Of a stretch of DNA of 64,000 nt, positions 39,181 to 50,841 are shown piece after piece; the first letter of the stretch is position 1, and every line of letters starts with the position of its first letter. The DNA is from Chrysopilus asiliformis (taxonomy: Eukaryota > Arthropoda > Insecta > Diptera > Rhagionidae). The notes under the pieces were generated by a model. It made no database searches. It was given only the letters and a program-made list of their open reading frames with translations, and had not been told where the DNA came from. Location of the stretch: NCBI GenBank assembly GCA_964034945.1, contig OZ035962.1, forward strand, positions 29,216,943 to 29,280,942, written 5' to 3'. The position numbers and the translations under genes are program-made.

Positions 39181-40660
39181 ATGCCTACTTCCATTTTTAT
39201 ACACTTATTTGCTACCGCAGATTTCCCTGCTTCCCCCTGTTGTAATTTATACTGCACTTCATGAAAAACTCTCACACTGCTAGTAAATGCATGTGAATAT
39301 CACTTCAAATCCATAATTTTTAAGAATATGTGCATGTGTGTACACTTAATCATATCCCAATATTCTTGTATCCGGCTGAATTTCCCTCCTCATTCATTCA
39401 AATATGTTCTTTCCCGTTGGCAGATTTTTCTTCCTTTTAATATAAATTTCTTTATCACACGCCATGACGTCTCTCTTTTGCCAAGAAATGTTCAAATTTT
39501 TAAATTCTTTCATATATGTTGGCGGCACAATATGGTATTTTTATTTTTTTTTTTACATATTTATGGTGGCCCTCCTTCCCTTTTTCGATCGCTCAAATTT
39601 ATATGAAGGAAATTTTCTCTAGAATAATGAATTGCCACTCTGTATGTCAAAATTTTCTTTTTTATTATTATTAATCGCCTATGTTTTTTGATATTGGATG
39701 TTTCCCATATATGTTTTCGCACAGATGAAAAGTTGACAGTACGAAATTGAGTGGATTTCTATTTGTAAAATGAAATCAACATATATTTTTTGATATTTAT
39801 AGACATTGTGGATTTTTTTTATGAAAAAAAGATTAGAAATGTCTAAATTAAATTTCCTCCTTTTCAGGTTAAAGTTTTATTATTGCAGGACTTGAAAATA
39901 AAATTTGAAATTGTAGCAATGGAAATTTGGGGTGTAACTTTTACCAGGGCGGCTCGAATAATAAATTATTTTATCCATTGTGTGAGAAGAAAAACTCGAG
40001 GATTTAATTTTTAAATTAGGGGCTTATTTCAATTAAATTGACGTATTTTAAATTGTGAGGACGATTTTTCAACTTTCATTTAAAAAATTTTAAAATTTTT
40101 ATTATCGAACGATAATTTATTTCAGCTTACAACTGAAAATACACTGAATTCCCATCGGTTTAAAATGTTTAATGTTGGAACGATGACGAAAAATCCTAAA
40201 GCGCATCCTTTGTGAATAGTTTTTGAATGAAGGCTTAACTAAAATCAAAATATCAGAGATCGATTCAATGCAAGTGGCAAGGCTATCAAGTGGGTGTTCC
40301 ATCATTTTATACAAAATATTGCAATTTTTCACCAACTTGGTGCAGGTCTGAATTTTTTCTAGAGACTGTGCAATGGGCAACGACATTTTCATTTCAAATT
40401 ATTTCAAACTTTGTTCCTTCAAAACTTAAAAAATACCTTAAAAAAAGGTAAAATGGAAATACAAACCCTTTTATTGTATTAGTTTACGATAAAATATTAA
40501 TGGCAAAAAGCGTTTTTATATACATATTAACCATTAATAAAAAGTTTTACAATAGTTTTACGTTTTTTGGGACACATTTGACGATTTTTTTTTGCTTTCG
40601 GACCTGGTATGACTGGTCATGATACAACAGTGGTCGATTTCTGGTTTGAAAATGCCACTT
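39181..40660. other. AT-rich spacer, no gene seen
   Basis: Frames at 39328-39606 and 40117-40392 have no recognisable domain. Confidence 0.45.
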
Positions 40661-40663
40661 TTA

Positions 40664-40908
40664 GGAACTTGGCACACCGAATGCGAATTCGCATCTCATT
40701 GCGAAAAAGTTCAAGTTTACCACGCGATCTTATATCATATGTCATCTACATGAGCTCTAATTTTGTATTACATAACAATGCGGTCTCCCCAAAATTCCAA
40801 TCTCTGCAAAATTAGAACTCATGTACATTACATACAATATAAGATCGCTTGGTAAGTTTAAACTTTTTCGCTATGCGGTCCGAATTCGCATTCGGTGTGC
40901 CAAGTGCC
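40664..40908. mobile_element. Harbinger/Tourist-like palindromic MITE, copy 2
   Basis: It is 245 bp, exactly as long as the copy at 36698, differs from it at a limited number of scattered bases, and is flanked by TTA (40661-40663, 40909-40911). Same orientation as copy 1. The left end has GGAACTTGG instead of GGCACTTGG. Confidence 0.88.
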
Positions 40909-40919
40909 TTATAAACCTT

Positions 40920-41286
40920 ATTTACAATGAAGCAGCAACAGCAACTTCACGGAGAAAGTGTTTTGATTGGTCGAGAATCGACTCTTTGACGTCAGATTTT
41001 CAGAGAGATATTTTGCTGCCGATTCATTTCTAATCCTAAATTTGAGCAGCAACGCTAAGCAGCAACGCTAAGCATCAACGTTGATAGCTGGTTTTTGTTG
41101 GTAATGCATACATGTGATTGACATTTTAGGAACGAATTTGGTGGCGAATTTTGTGCTTAAAATGAAGATTGTTAATTAATAAAAACTTAAATTAGGTAAT
41201 CATGAAAGAAAGATTAATCCCAAAAAAACTTCTAACAATTCGGGAACGTCAATTTTTGCTGTTGGCGTTGCTGCTTCATTGTAAAT
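40920..41286. mobile_element. MITE-like element with 20-bp inverted ends
   Basis: The ends ATTTACAATGAAGCAGCAAC are exact inverted repeats. Inside, the motif AGCAACGCTAAGCA is tandemly repeated near 41046-41073. No target duplication is obvious. It begins only eight bases after the TTA flank of the preceding Harbinger-like copy. The 102-codon frame 41202-41510 starts inside and runs past its right end, and shows no motif. Confidence 0.6.
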
Positions 41287-42373
41287 CAGCTTATACTGAC
41301 CGTTATGCTTCATTGCGAAATATTGTAGAAAAATATCTAAAAATTCTTTATAAATTATGGCAAAATTTTAGAGTGCTTATTTTGACGCCCACATTTTTAA
41401 AACCTTATAAAAAAAATTTTCTCTGGCTTTCTAACCTACAATTATACATTGCGATGAGATTATTAAATATGTGGAAGGATTGCACCCATAATAATAGTTT
41501 AGACTGCTAATACAGTACGCTTAAATGTAACACAGATAATTGTATTAAATGGATAAATGCATTCATTCTCATGCTCATAAATGTCTAAATTACATTAAAT
41601 TTTACACACTTGGAAGCATAACATGGATTAAGTAAAGTAAATTGGGAGCAAATTCGTTGTGCATTTAAGCGCTTTCTACTGTCTTACAATGTTCGACAAA
41701 CTATTTTTAGCCACAGTTTTTTATTCTCGCTTTTATATATCCCAAAATCATATTTAGTCATTTTAAATATAAATAGATCAGAAATTATCACACATTTAAA
41801 TAAATTTCGTCTACATTCTCGTATTAAAATCTGCCCTTACAACACCAAATGAAATCACCCAAATCGAAAAGGTCAGGGCCCTTTTCTTTATAATATAAGA
41901 ATAAGGACCCAAAAAATTTTAAATTTCTAGTCAGAGTAGTTTCCAAATGTGGACTATTGCTACCTGTCTATGTTATTTATCTTCCACAGACAAATATTCT
42001 TGATCTACAGAGCCACGTGCCTTTATTAAATACCTTCATATGTCCATAGACCTATAAAATACATCAAGAAACACATATCATAAAACAAGAGTATACTTAA
42101 CACTGTGCCAATAAGGTTTGAACGAAAATTTTTTTTACATTACAGGTGAACGCACCCAAAGGTAAAACGAAATCCACTTAAATATCTAACATAATTGGAA
42201 ATCTGCTTATATATTTGTAAATTTAATCTTGTTCCCATTATACTTAAGTAAAACTTAAGAACCTATCTTTTCCAATTCATTTGTTTTATCAAGTTTTTTT
42301 TCAATATTTATGAGAAAAGGACCATGATTCAATATTTATGATTAAATTCAACAATTTGAATAAGACTGTAATA
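41287..42373. other. AT-rich spacer, no gene seen
   Basis: No RNA gene, element end or recognisable coding block was found. Confidence 0.45.
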
Positions 42374-42377
42374 TTAA

Positions 42378-42591
42378 CACATTGACTGCCAGACCAATTT
42401 TGCAAAAATTTAAGGGAGATGCCAATACATGTAGACGTATGTAGAATGTAGGTATGTATGAATGTATGTATGTATGTATGTATGTATGTATGTATGCATG
42501 TAGTTTGTAGACCCAGCTATCGAAAATGATAGCCTTGGTCGCTCATGAATCATAGTGCCAATTTTCACTGGCTATCAAAAATGTCAATGTG
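42378..42591. mobile_element. piggyBac-like MITE with internal ATGT microsatellite
   Basis: The flanks are TTAA on both sides (42374-42377, 42592-42595), the hallmark target of piggyBac elements. The ends read inward CACATTGAC on each side. The left end continues TGCCAGACC. Inside, a GTATGTATG array spans about 42450-42500. At 214 bp it has no coding capacity. Confidence 0.75.
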
Positions 42592-42595
42592 TTAA

Positions 42596-44298
42596 TAGCA
42601 TAAAACCAAAAAAAATTACGAAATTTTGAAATTTTTAAATCCAAATGAATGATTTTGGTGAACGAAATCACGTGTATCGATTGGTATTGCAAAAAAATGA
42701 TATCGATGATGTCAAAAATCTAAAATATACCATGAATTTTAAACAAAACGGATAACATTTTTACATTTGGTGATTGCAAGTTGCATTTTTTTAAGTTCAT
42801 TAAAATGCAGACATCAAAACTGAAATAGCCTCTGAATATCAATGACATAGATTAAAAAACCTTTCTTCTACAAAAAAAAACTAAAATATTCAGTAGTACC
42901 ATACAAACTTGGAAAAATAGAAAAAATATATATACAAACTACGTGAAACTACTGACACGAGTAAACTTTAGATGATTTTATTTGCACGAATTACCCCACA
43001 GATACAATAATCGTATGAAATGTGACTCATGATTTATCCCAAATTCCAGTAAATTCTCGTCCTACACACACACTCTGTTGAGCAAATGAATTCAGCTTTG
43101 AATACACGAAAAAAGGTGACATTGTATGATTTCAGTGGAAATTTATTATTGAAAATTAATGAGGACTTTTTAAATATGAATAAAAATGCGCAATAAATTG
43201 AATTAAAATATATTTGAAAAATGTTTTTTTTTCAGAATTAAAAAATGTATATTTTACTAGAAACATATTCGTACTCAACGCATGAGAAAAAAAGGATCTC
43301 TTCAAGTATATATAAGGAAAATCCCTTTTTTTAAATCGTAAGATTTTTTTCATCTTTTTCGGTTCGTCTTTTTTTTTGGAGTTCGACGGGATTCGAATAA
43401 CATGACGATCGACACCTTGAGATGTCGATAGGCACGTATGTAATTTTGGTTCAGTGCTGAATTCATGTACATTTTGTGTATTTATGGCACGTTGATTACT
43501 CCTGAGAATTGAAGACAGTCACGATTTGCGACACACAAAAAAACTCATATTTCCGGAAGTAGTGCCGAGAGCCCCGGGGCTCTAAAGATTTTTTTTTCTT
43601 CCAGTAATACACTTTGATAGATACTCAATATACTTTTTTGCTCGAGAAAAAATTGTTTTTCATTTTATTTTTACATGATTTGTCGAAAAATCCCTATATC
43701 TCTGCTGCTGTTGTGAACTTTTTTCTCGTTTCTGCTTCGCTTTTACATGCAAAGTAAAAACATTTTCGGAATTTTTGCTTAAAGGTAAATCAGATACACT
43801 TTAAGTTCAATAAGAGTGAACTTTTTTCATAACTGTGGGAGCGTTGCCTACGCATGCGAGTGTTAAAAAACGATTTGAAATGATTCAATGATGGTAAATA
43901 AATTAGATAAATATTTGCGTTTGACACAAAATTTCCAATAGCACTTCTGTATGAAAACATCTCATATTGTATACACAATATGTTCAATTTATCTGGAACT
44001 AGATTTCCAGACTAACATCTATGAGATTTATTAAAATTACAAGAATTCGGTGAAAAGATTTCCATTTCTTGGAAAAGTCAACGACTTGTGAAATTAACAT
44101 TTTTTAATCATTTCATTTAAAATATTTATTTTGGTCTACGAACCTTATCGGGTCCTCTATACAATTTATTTTGAAATTTATGTAAGAAAGATATGAAAAA
44201 TAAACTAAAATTTTAATGTTTAAAGATTTAAAATCATATATTCTATTTACCGTTTATTGATTCATAGAAAAAACTTAGATTTTTTAAAATAATATACA
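42596..44298. other. AT-rich spacer, no gene seen
   Basis: A 16-base perfect palindrome AGAGCCCCGGGGCTCT stands out at about 43567-43583 because of its GC content. No gene was recognised. Confidence 0.45.
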
Positions 44299-44306
44299 CA
44301 TTTAAC

Positions 44307-44936
44307 CAGGGATGGGAAACGTTATCGTAACGTAACGAAATAACGAAATGATTGTCTGGCTATTTCTTCATAATTACGTTATAACGTTATAGAAATTCAA
44401 TTCCGTTACAATAACGAAAAACGTAACGAAAAACGAAAAAAAATATTACGTTTTTTCGTTATTTATTAATTTTTCCTTGTTTTGTTCAGTATTATATTTT
44501 TGTGAAATTTTCCCCAAAAGTTCACCAAGTATAACCCCACAGACCTGCCACCTGAATAAAATATAATTAAAAATAATTGGAGTAGTATTTTTAATCGTAT
44601 TTTGATTCTAATGTAGGGGCCACATCTATCAGTTTTCTATTTTATTTTATTTTTTTGTTTTTATTTGTATTTTCTTTTTGCTAAGTTTTATTATTTTTTA
44701 TAGAATTTATTTTTATGGAAACTGAACTGAATTACTTTGTGACAAACTATTATTAAAGTGCGTTTTTTTGTTGTATTCAGTTTCCATACAATGTGTAACG
44801 AAATATAACGTTATAACGTAACGAAATGAAATTTTTTATCGTTACAAAACGAAATAACGTAACGAAATAAAAGTTAAATTTCGTTACGTAACGAAATGTA
44901 TAACGTTACGATTTTTTATTTCGTTTCCCGTCCCTG
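44307..44936. mobile_element. hAT-like MITE rich in AACGTAACG motifs
   Basis: The 630-bp element starts CAGGGATGGGAAACG and ends with the complement of CAGGGACGGGAAACG. It is flanked by the eight-base duplication CATTTAAC (44299-44306, 44937-44944). CAGGG ends and eight-base duplications are standard for hAT. Both sub-terminal parts are packed with CGTTA/TAACG motifs, which would be natural binding repeats for a hAT transposase. Confidence 0.92.
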
Positions 44937-44944
44937 CATTTAAC

Positions 44945-45635
44945 GTTTTTGTATTGATTTTTCCAACATTTAAGTAGAGTTTGTGGAAACTAAAAGATTT
45001 GCAAGAGTTTCGAAATTTGTGCATAGCCCAGGCGAATATTGAAATATACATTAAAGCAAAAATGCTTAGCAATGACATCAACAGAAACATGACTTAAATA
45101 ATACAAGTATCAAAGAGTTGATCGAATTACACCTCTTTATGCTTTTAATTCAGTGTCTAACACACAATTAAATAGTTAACATAATTTAGAGCCACAGGCT
45201 TAACCACTCAAGTAGCATTTATGTCAAATGCGTCGTTGGTGGTTGACATATTGCTTTGCCATTTAAGTCGCAGTCATGTAACAGTGACTTTCGATACTGT
45301 TGGGGCAGGGCCGAAATTAGTCAGCACGTACCGTATGTTCATCTGCAACACAGAGAGAAAGCCAAACCTGCACCGAACTGAAAAGTGGCCTACAAATACC
45401 TTCAAACTCAATACACAAAAAATGGAACAATTTTAATTATCGTTGACCTGAACATGTAAAACATTTCGCTAACGGCGAAGTTTTTTAAACTATCTAAAAA
45501 AATCCCCTGCAGCGCTTTTTTCTGTTTTTTACCCCGTAAAATATATTTTACTAATAAAAAAATTGTAATTTTAAGTTTCAATTTTTCAAAAACTTCCAAA
45601 TATTTTTTTTCGCGTTTTTTTTCTTTTTCAGTTTG
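44945..45635. other. AT-rich spacer, no gene seen
   Basis: Short frames at 45221-45436 and 45408-45599 have no recognised motif. Confidence 0.4.
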
Positions 45636-45720
45636 CAGCTTCTTAGAAAACAGCTTCTTAGAAAACAGCTTCTTAGAAAACAGCTTCTTAGAAAACAGCT
45701 TCTTAGAAAACAGCTTCTTA
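45636..45720 (+). repeat. 15-bp minisatellite (CAGCTTCTTAGAAAA), 5.7 copies
   Basis: Five complete identical units and a ten-base partial unit end seven bases before the retrotransposon. The copies look identical, so the array is young or homogenised. Confidence 0.95.
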
Positions 45721-45727
45721 TATGCAT

Positions 45728-47927
45728 TGTACTGTGTCTACTTTCAAAGATTTCTTTTTTTTTTTTGAATAATCCCGCGAAATAAAAATGTTCTAAAACG
45801 AAATCTCGATCAAAGGTTGGAATCCAAAATAGGGCTAGGATCAAACCCAGAATAAACAAAACGTGTCAGTAGCTTCCAGTTTGAATCCCGGCCATGATAG
45901 TTCCACGTTTAAAACACCATTTTCCAACTTCCATTCTTGTAGCACTAGTGGAAAGGTTTAGTTCAAAAAATCTCGAGGAGAAAAAATTAGGAAACGGCAC
46001 GTGGTAAGAAAAGAAAATTGGTTAAATACAGTGAAATAGTTCAAGTTTCGTTTTTCTTTTGTAAAATTTAGTGGGTTGGAAGATAGAACCGAAATTTTAA
46101 AGTGCAAATTTTGGGGAAAAATTAGTGGCCAGGATAAAAATTCCATCGATCGCAGGATTGTAAGTGCGATTCGGTTCCGAAACTTTCGCTTTTCTGGTGG
46201 CCCTAAAAAGAAAAAGTGAAAACCCCAAATTTCCACCACACGTGTCGTGAAAAATTTCGATACAGAAAATTATCGATTGATTCGACCTCTATTTAATCTT
46301 TGGTAAAATACCGTTCGTTTTATAACGGATTGAGTTACCATTAGTATCGTCCGGAAAGATCGTCTGGAGAAGAAGTTTCTGGTGAATTTTCCTGGAAAAT
46401 CGTCGTTTTTCGGAAGCATCTTAAAGCTAAAAATTACATAAAAAAGGAAAATTAGCTAACGCCAGTGAATTGGCTACCATTCGAAGCAAAGAGGCGAAGG
46501 GGATCTCCACTTCGTGGCTACAACTCGTGGATGAAGTAAAGAGAAGAGGGAAAGGAGCAACTATTGCTGCAAGCGCCTGGCGAAATTTACTTTCTCCTAC
46601 AGTAACGCGGACGCGATCAAGTAAAATCCAGCGGAGTGGGTCAGCGAGGGAGAAGACACACCACATCGATCCATCTTCAATCACCATTGTTTCATCATTT
46701 TATTACTTTCTTTTATTGTCATTTAAAAATTAAAATCATCGGATGACAAATTTAGACAACATTGAGGCAAAGGAAAGTTTCGTTCCAAGTTTTCTATCAG
46801 CTAGGACCAATTGTAATTTTTGTATTTTAGTTTTCTTTTAGCCAAAATCATCCAATTAAAGGAGTTTTTATGATCCGGTGAAAGGACTTGTGCGCACAAT
46901 CTTCTCATCGAGGAATTCAAGTAACAAAACATAATTCAATTAACGCATTTTCAACATTTAAGTGAGTACCGATTTTCTTTTTATTTATGCAATTGATCTG
47001 GCTGAGATAAATATAAAAAAAACTAGACAAATATAAAACAACGAAACATCGATTGTCTAAATTTATTTTATGGTGATTTTCTTTGTCATTTTTTTTTTAA
47101 TTACACGAAATATTATTAAGACGTGAAGTTAAACGGTTTTAACGAACCATTATTTTGTATTTATTATTTTTTTTTATAATGATGTTAGCGTTCTATTTTT
47201 GCTTTTAAACAAGATTTTTTTTCTTGAATAAAATATTGTATCTGGCTAACTCATAAGTTTCTTTTGGTTGATTGAGATACGGAGACATTGACCCTCGTAT
47301 TTTCTTTGGGTTTCCTTGTCCGCTAGAGATCTGGGCAGGAAACCAGAACAATATCTTTCCGACGGCGGATGTTGAAGGATAGAGGTCGCTGCAAGCGGCA
47401 AGAATGTCCCGATCATTTTTGAATATTTTAACGTGTTAGAAATTTATTAAGATGTGTTGTTAGTTTATTTAAAAGAGAGTGATGTGATTGGGAAGTTCCT
47501 CACGGACGGACAAGGCTGAGGCAAGAAGGGCTGTGTTTTCCTGAAATAGAAAGGAGCATAATTTGTACGATTTACATTGTTTTTTTTTATTCAAGATTTT
47601 CTTCTTTTCTCCATAGCCTTCGGTTAGTAGTTCAAAACTTTCAAATGTCTTTCTATTCAATATTAGTGCAAATTATGATTCTGATGGTAGTGAATGATGA
47701 TGAGACAGGTACAAATGGAATCAGTTAAATTTTCAGTTATGTTCGCGCTTTTTCCCCTGGCAAAAACCCACCCCGAACCGACGAGTTCAAGCCGGCAAAA
47801 TATAACGTACCTGGCCAGCAGGGAAAAAGACAGAAGCCAAGGGTGCTCAACATCCAAAAGCTACCCTTGCGTTCGAATTTTTTGGGAGTTTAAAAATTTC
47901 TAAAAACACTTAAACCATAACATAACA
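45728..47927 (+). repeat. 5' LTR, 2,200 bp
   Basis: It starts TGTACTGTGTC and ends CCATAACATAACA, so the tips are TGT...ACA. It is co-linear with the 3' LTR at a constant offset of 8,517 bases. A TATAAAA box at 47012-47018 and an AATAAA signal at 47227-47232 are candidates for promoter and polyadenylation, but such strings are common in this AT-rich DNA. An 87-codon sense frame (46470-46733) and antisense frames inside have no known domain. Confidence 0.97.
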
Positions 47928-47929
47928 GA

Positions 47930-47940
47930 TGGCGCCCAAA
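47930..47940 (+). promoter_or_regulatory. Primer binding site, tRNA-Lys type
   Basis: TGGCGCCCAA lies two bases after the LTR end and is complementary to the 3' end of tRNA-Lys including CCA, which primes minus-strand synthesis in many retroelements. Complementarity stops after ten bases because AGG follows where a longer match would need CGTGGGG. Confidence 0.85.
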
Positions 47941-47964
47941 GGTAGGTTGAGATTAGAGAGGGGC

Positions 47965-47987
47965 ACCATAACAGATGGCGCCCAAAA
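47965..47987 (+). promoter_or_regulatory. Second copy of the LTR end plus primer site
   Basis: The string ACCATAACAGATGGCGCC repeats the LTR terminus and primer site of 47914-47940, about 46 bases downstream. The second TGGCGCCCAA (from 47976) is followed by AAGTGG, which can extend the tRNA-Lys match with a one-base bulge. Whether it is used for priming is unknown. Confidence 0.8.
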
Positions 47988-48987
47988 GTGGTAAAACAGC
48001 AAGTAGATAGTTTCCGTCTTAGCGTATTTGCGCGGATGGAGCTAAAGGGTTAAACTTGTAGATTATTTCAGGAAAACAGTCCACAAATACATCTTCTTTT
48101 CATTTATTGTTTTTTTTGAGTTAAATTATTCTGGTGAGAAGGGTTTTAGAAACTTGTCTCCTGTCCAGCTCATGGGTATCTTGAGTTTTGAGTCTGGAGA
48201 AAGCGGAAAGAACACCAGCTCATCCGAGAAGATAGTTAAGAAATTTGAGGTGTTATCCTATGATTGAGGAATCTCTAACATAGTTGCTTTATCGTAGTCT
48301 CGTTGGTAAAGCATAGTAGCGCCAAAAGATGTCTTTAACAAAGAATAGAATTTTTGAATTTCTGCTCCTGTCCTAATCATGAAATTGATGTAGAGTCTGA
48401 GAGAGAAATTTGGAAATTCGAAAATCAAGTATGCAAGGGTTTTTTGAATGACCGTGAGTCTCGTTCGGTTAAACATATTCTCTTTGCAGAGCTTGAGAGA
48501 GTCAATGATAAAGTAAAGAATTTTTTCCGATTTTTTTTTTTTGAAGTTCAGCGGAATAGAAATAGTTAGAAATCAGTCTTGTCCTGAAATGAAGAAATTA
48601 CTGGTCACATCACATCTCATTTATGGAATATTTGTTTAGTACAGAGCGATTTTTGTAAAAACTAGTGGAATTGATACAATTCAAACTGGGCTGTTAAAAG
48701 TTTTTTGTTGTTAAAGATTATCTGAAGATAATTTATATCTAAAAAGAAACAAGTCTATAAAAGACACTGTTCTTTTTAAATTGGTTGTGGTAAAAGTTTA
48801 GTAATAGTTTATTGTTTGTAATAGGTAGTTTATATATATATATATTTTGGTCAGAAGTCTGGGTAAAATATTATCTTGATAAGGTTATTAAGAAAATAGT
48901 AGTTCGGAGGTATTATAAGGAACTTTCGACAATTATAGTCATTTCAATATATTAAAATTTTTGGCGTCGCATTAAAAAAATCTAACG
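47988..48987 (+). other. Retrotransposon 5' leader
   Basis: About 1 kb of AT-rich leader separates the primer sites from the gag ATG. It contains many short upstream ATG frames (for example 48354-48569) and a TA run at 48835-48845. No packaging signal could be recognised by eye. Confidence 0.6.
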
Positions 48988-50841
48988 ATGGTGATTACAA
49001 GAAAACAATCTAAGAATATCGTTGTGAAAGGCAGAGGACGGGGAAGAGGAAGGAAATTAGTTTTAACCCCGTATCCTGACGCGGAAGAAAGGTTGGTTAG
49101 TAGTGATGAGTCTGAGGAAAGAGAAAGTACAGAAGGTGCGTATTCGGGCAACGTCGGCCAAACACCAATGTCATCCAGGCGTGGCGGCTTAGGATATGAG
49201 GCGAATCGGTTTCTGGATAATAGTAATTACTCGGCTCAAATACCTGCAATAAACACAAACGAAAGATTTCAAGATTTTGAGTTAGGTGCGATGGGGAATA
49301 AGACTAGAGAAAAAGAAGTTTCGGGTACTAGCGATAAACACGGCAAAGGAATATCAGAAGAAATGGAACACTCATTCATACAGGATATCCTTGATTCAGG
49401 AAGAGAAATTCCGAGTCTGTCTGGATTTTCTGGGGGAACGAAAAGGGTAACTTTTGAATTAGACCCGGGAAGATCACGATACAATATGGGCAATAGTATA
49501 GGGACTATTCCAAAAGTTAGAAAAAGTTACTCCAATTTCGATTCGGGAGAAGAAGTTTTAAAAGCTGCACAAGGTTTGGCACAAACGTATAAAAAACAAC
49601 AAGAGCATTCTCTGGGGGATGAATACTTTCAGAGAGAACGAGTTGCTAAATCGGAACAACGGCCATCAAACGTAGGCCACATAAGAAATCAATCTGAAAC
49701 AGCCAGTGGGGAGAAACATAGAAATGAACTTTTAAGACTTTTAGAAGATATCGCAAGATTAAGGTTAGGCGAGTTAGACTACAATACATCGCGTCAAAAT
49801 TCTCAATCGGACAGAATCACCTATGTTCCGACAGATTCGCAAAGAAGAGATAGGAATGATAATCAACAATTCCATAGGGGAAATTTGCGCGAGTCGTTTA
49901 TTTCGGATGAAGGTCAAGGGCTACATGATGATTGGTTTAGAGGGGGAGGTCAAATTTCTCGACGACCGCCACGAACAAACATGGAAGTAAAACTGCATAA
50001 ATGGGGTTTTAAGTTCGATGGGTCTTCACCGATTTTATCTGTCGAAGATTTTGTCTTCCGAGTAGAAAAGTTAGCTTTATCCCACGGGTACACGTCCGAT
50101 CAAATTGTCAGCTATTTTCACGTTCTGTTGAAGGGCACGGCGGAAGCTTGGTATTGGCGGTTTGTCCGTCAAAATCAAAATATAAACTGGGCGATATTGA
50201 AGAATGCGTTGGTCAAACAATTCCGTAAATCCACGTCTGATTATGAGATCCTACGGCTTATTATGGATCGAAGACAAGAGGTGAACGAATCGTTTGATAG
50301 TTACTTTGAGCGAATAATGTCTGAATACGCCCGAATGGTAAATCCGATGCCCGAGACAGATTTAATAAAAATAATTGTGAATAATATTCAACCCAAGATT
50401 GGTCAGTTGGTATTTTCGCAAAATGCGTATAACTTAGACCATCTGAGGGATATTTGTCGAAAGGCTGAAAAATACCAGGCGCGAAAATCAAATAGCTTAC
50501 AAACGGCGTTTACGGCAGGTCCAAGGAGACAAGTCAGTGAGCTTTTAGAAACTACGGAAGTGGAAGACGGTTACTTTCAAAATTCAGTTGAAGCGCTAGA
50601 AAAATTTAAAAAAGACACACATAACAAGATAGATACATCGCGGTATAAGTGCTGGAATTGCGATACATTAGGGCATTCGTTTTGGGAGTGTCCCAGCACT
50701 ATACGAAATTTATTCTGCTATAAGTGTGGAATGAAAGAAGTAACTTGTCGAAGTTGCACCAATTGTGCTTCGGGAAATCACAGACGGGCCGAGAGGATAA
50801 TGGGGGAAACTCGACCCGAAAATTCACAACCCCGACATTAG
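48988..50841 (+). CDS. gag: Gag polyprotein (capsid and nucleocapsid)
   Basis: The 617-residue product builds the virus-like particle in which reverse transcription takes place. Residues 15-23 are an AT-hook-like GRGRGRGRK stretch. Residues up to about 330 are polar and low in complexity. A retrotransposon Gag capsid domain follows at about 334-495 (KWGFKFDGSSPILSVEDFVF start). Near the end is a CCHC zinc knuckle, C555-C558-H563-C568 (CWNCDTLGHSFWEC), then a cysteine cluster C577, C580, C587, C590, C593 without histidine. The first ATG of the open frame was used as start. The last 20 codons follow the proposed frameshift site, so about 597 residues would be shared with Gag-Pol. Confidence 0.93.
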   Translation: MVITRKQSKNIVVKGRGRGRGRKLVLTPYPDAEERLVSSDESEERESTEGAYSGNVGQTPMSSRRGGLGYEANRFLDNSNYSAQIPAINTNERFQDFELGAMGNKTREKEVSGTSDKHGKGISEEMEHSFIQDILDSGREIPSLSGFSGGTKRVTFELDPGRSRYNMGNSIGTIPKVRKSYSNFDSGEEVLKAAQGLAQTYKKQQEHSLGDEYFQRERVAKSEQRPSNVGHIRNQSETASGEKHRNELLRLLEDIARLRLGELDYNTSRQNSQSDRITYVPTDSQRRDRNDNQQFHRGNLRESFISDEGQGLHDDWFRGGGQISRRPPRTNMEVKLHKWGFKFDGSSPILSVEDFVFRVEKLALSHGYTSDQIVSYFHVLLKGTAEAWYWRFVRQNQNINWAILKNALVKQFRKSTSDYEILRLIMDRRQEVNESFDSYFERIMSEYARMVNPMPETDLIKIIVNNIQPKIGQLVFSQNAYNLDHLRDICRKAEKYQARKSNSLQTAFTAGPRRQVSELLETTEVEDGYFQNSVEALEKFKKDTHNKIDTSRYKCWNCDTLGHSFWECPSTIRNLFCYKCGMKEVTCRSCTNCASGNHRRAERIMGETRPENSQPRH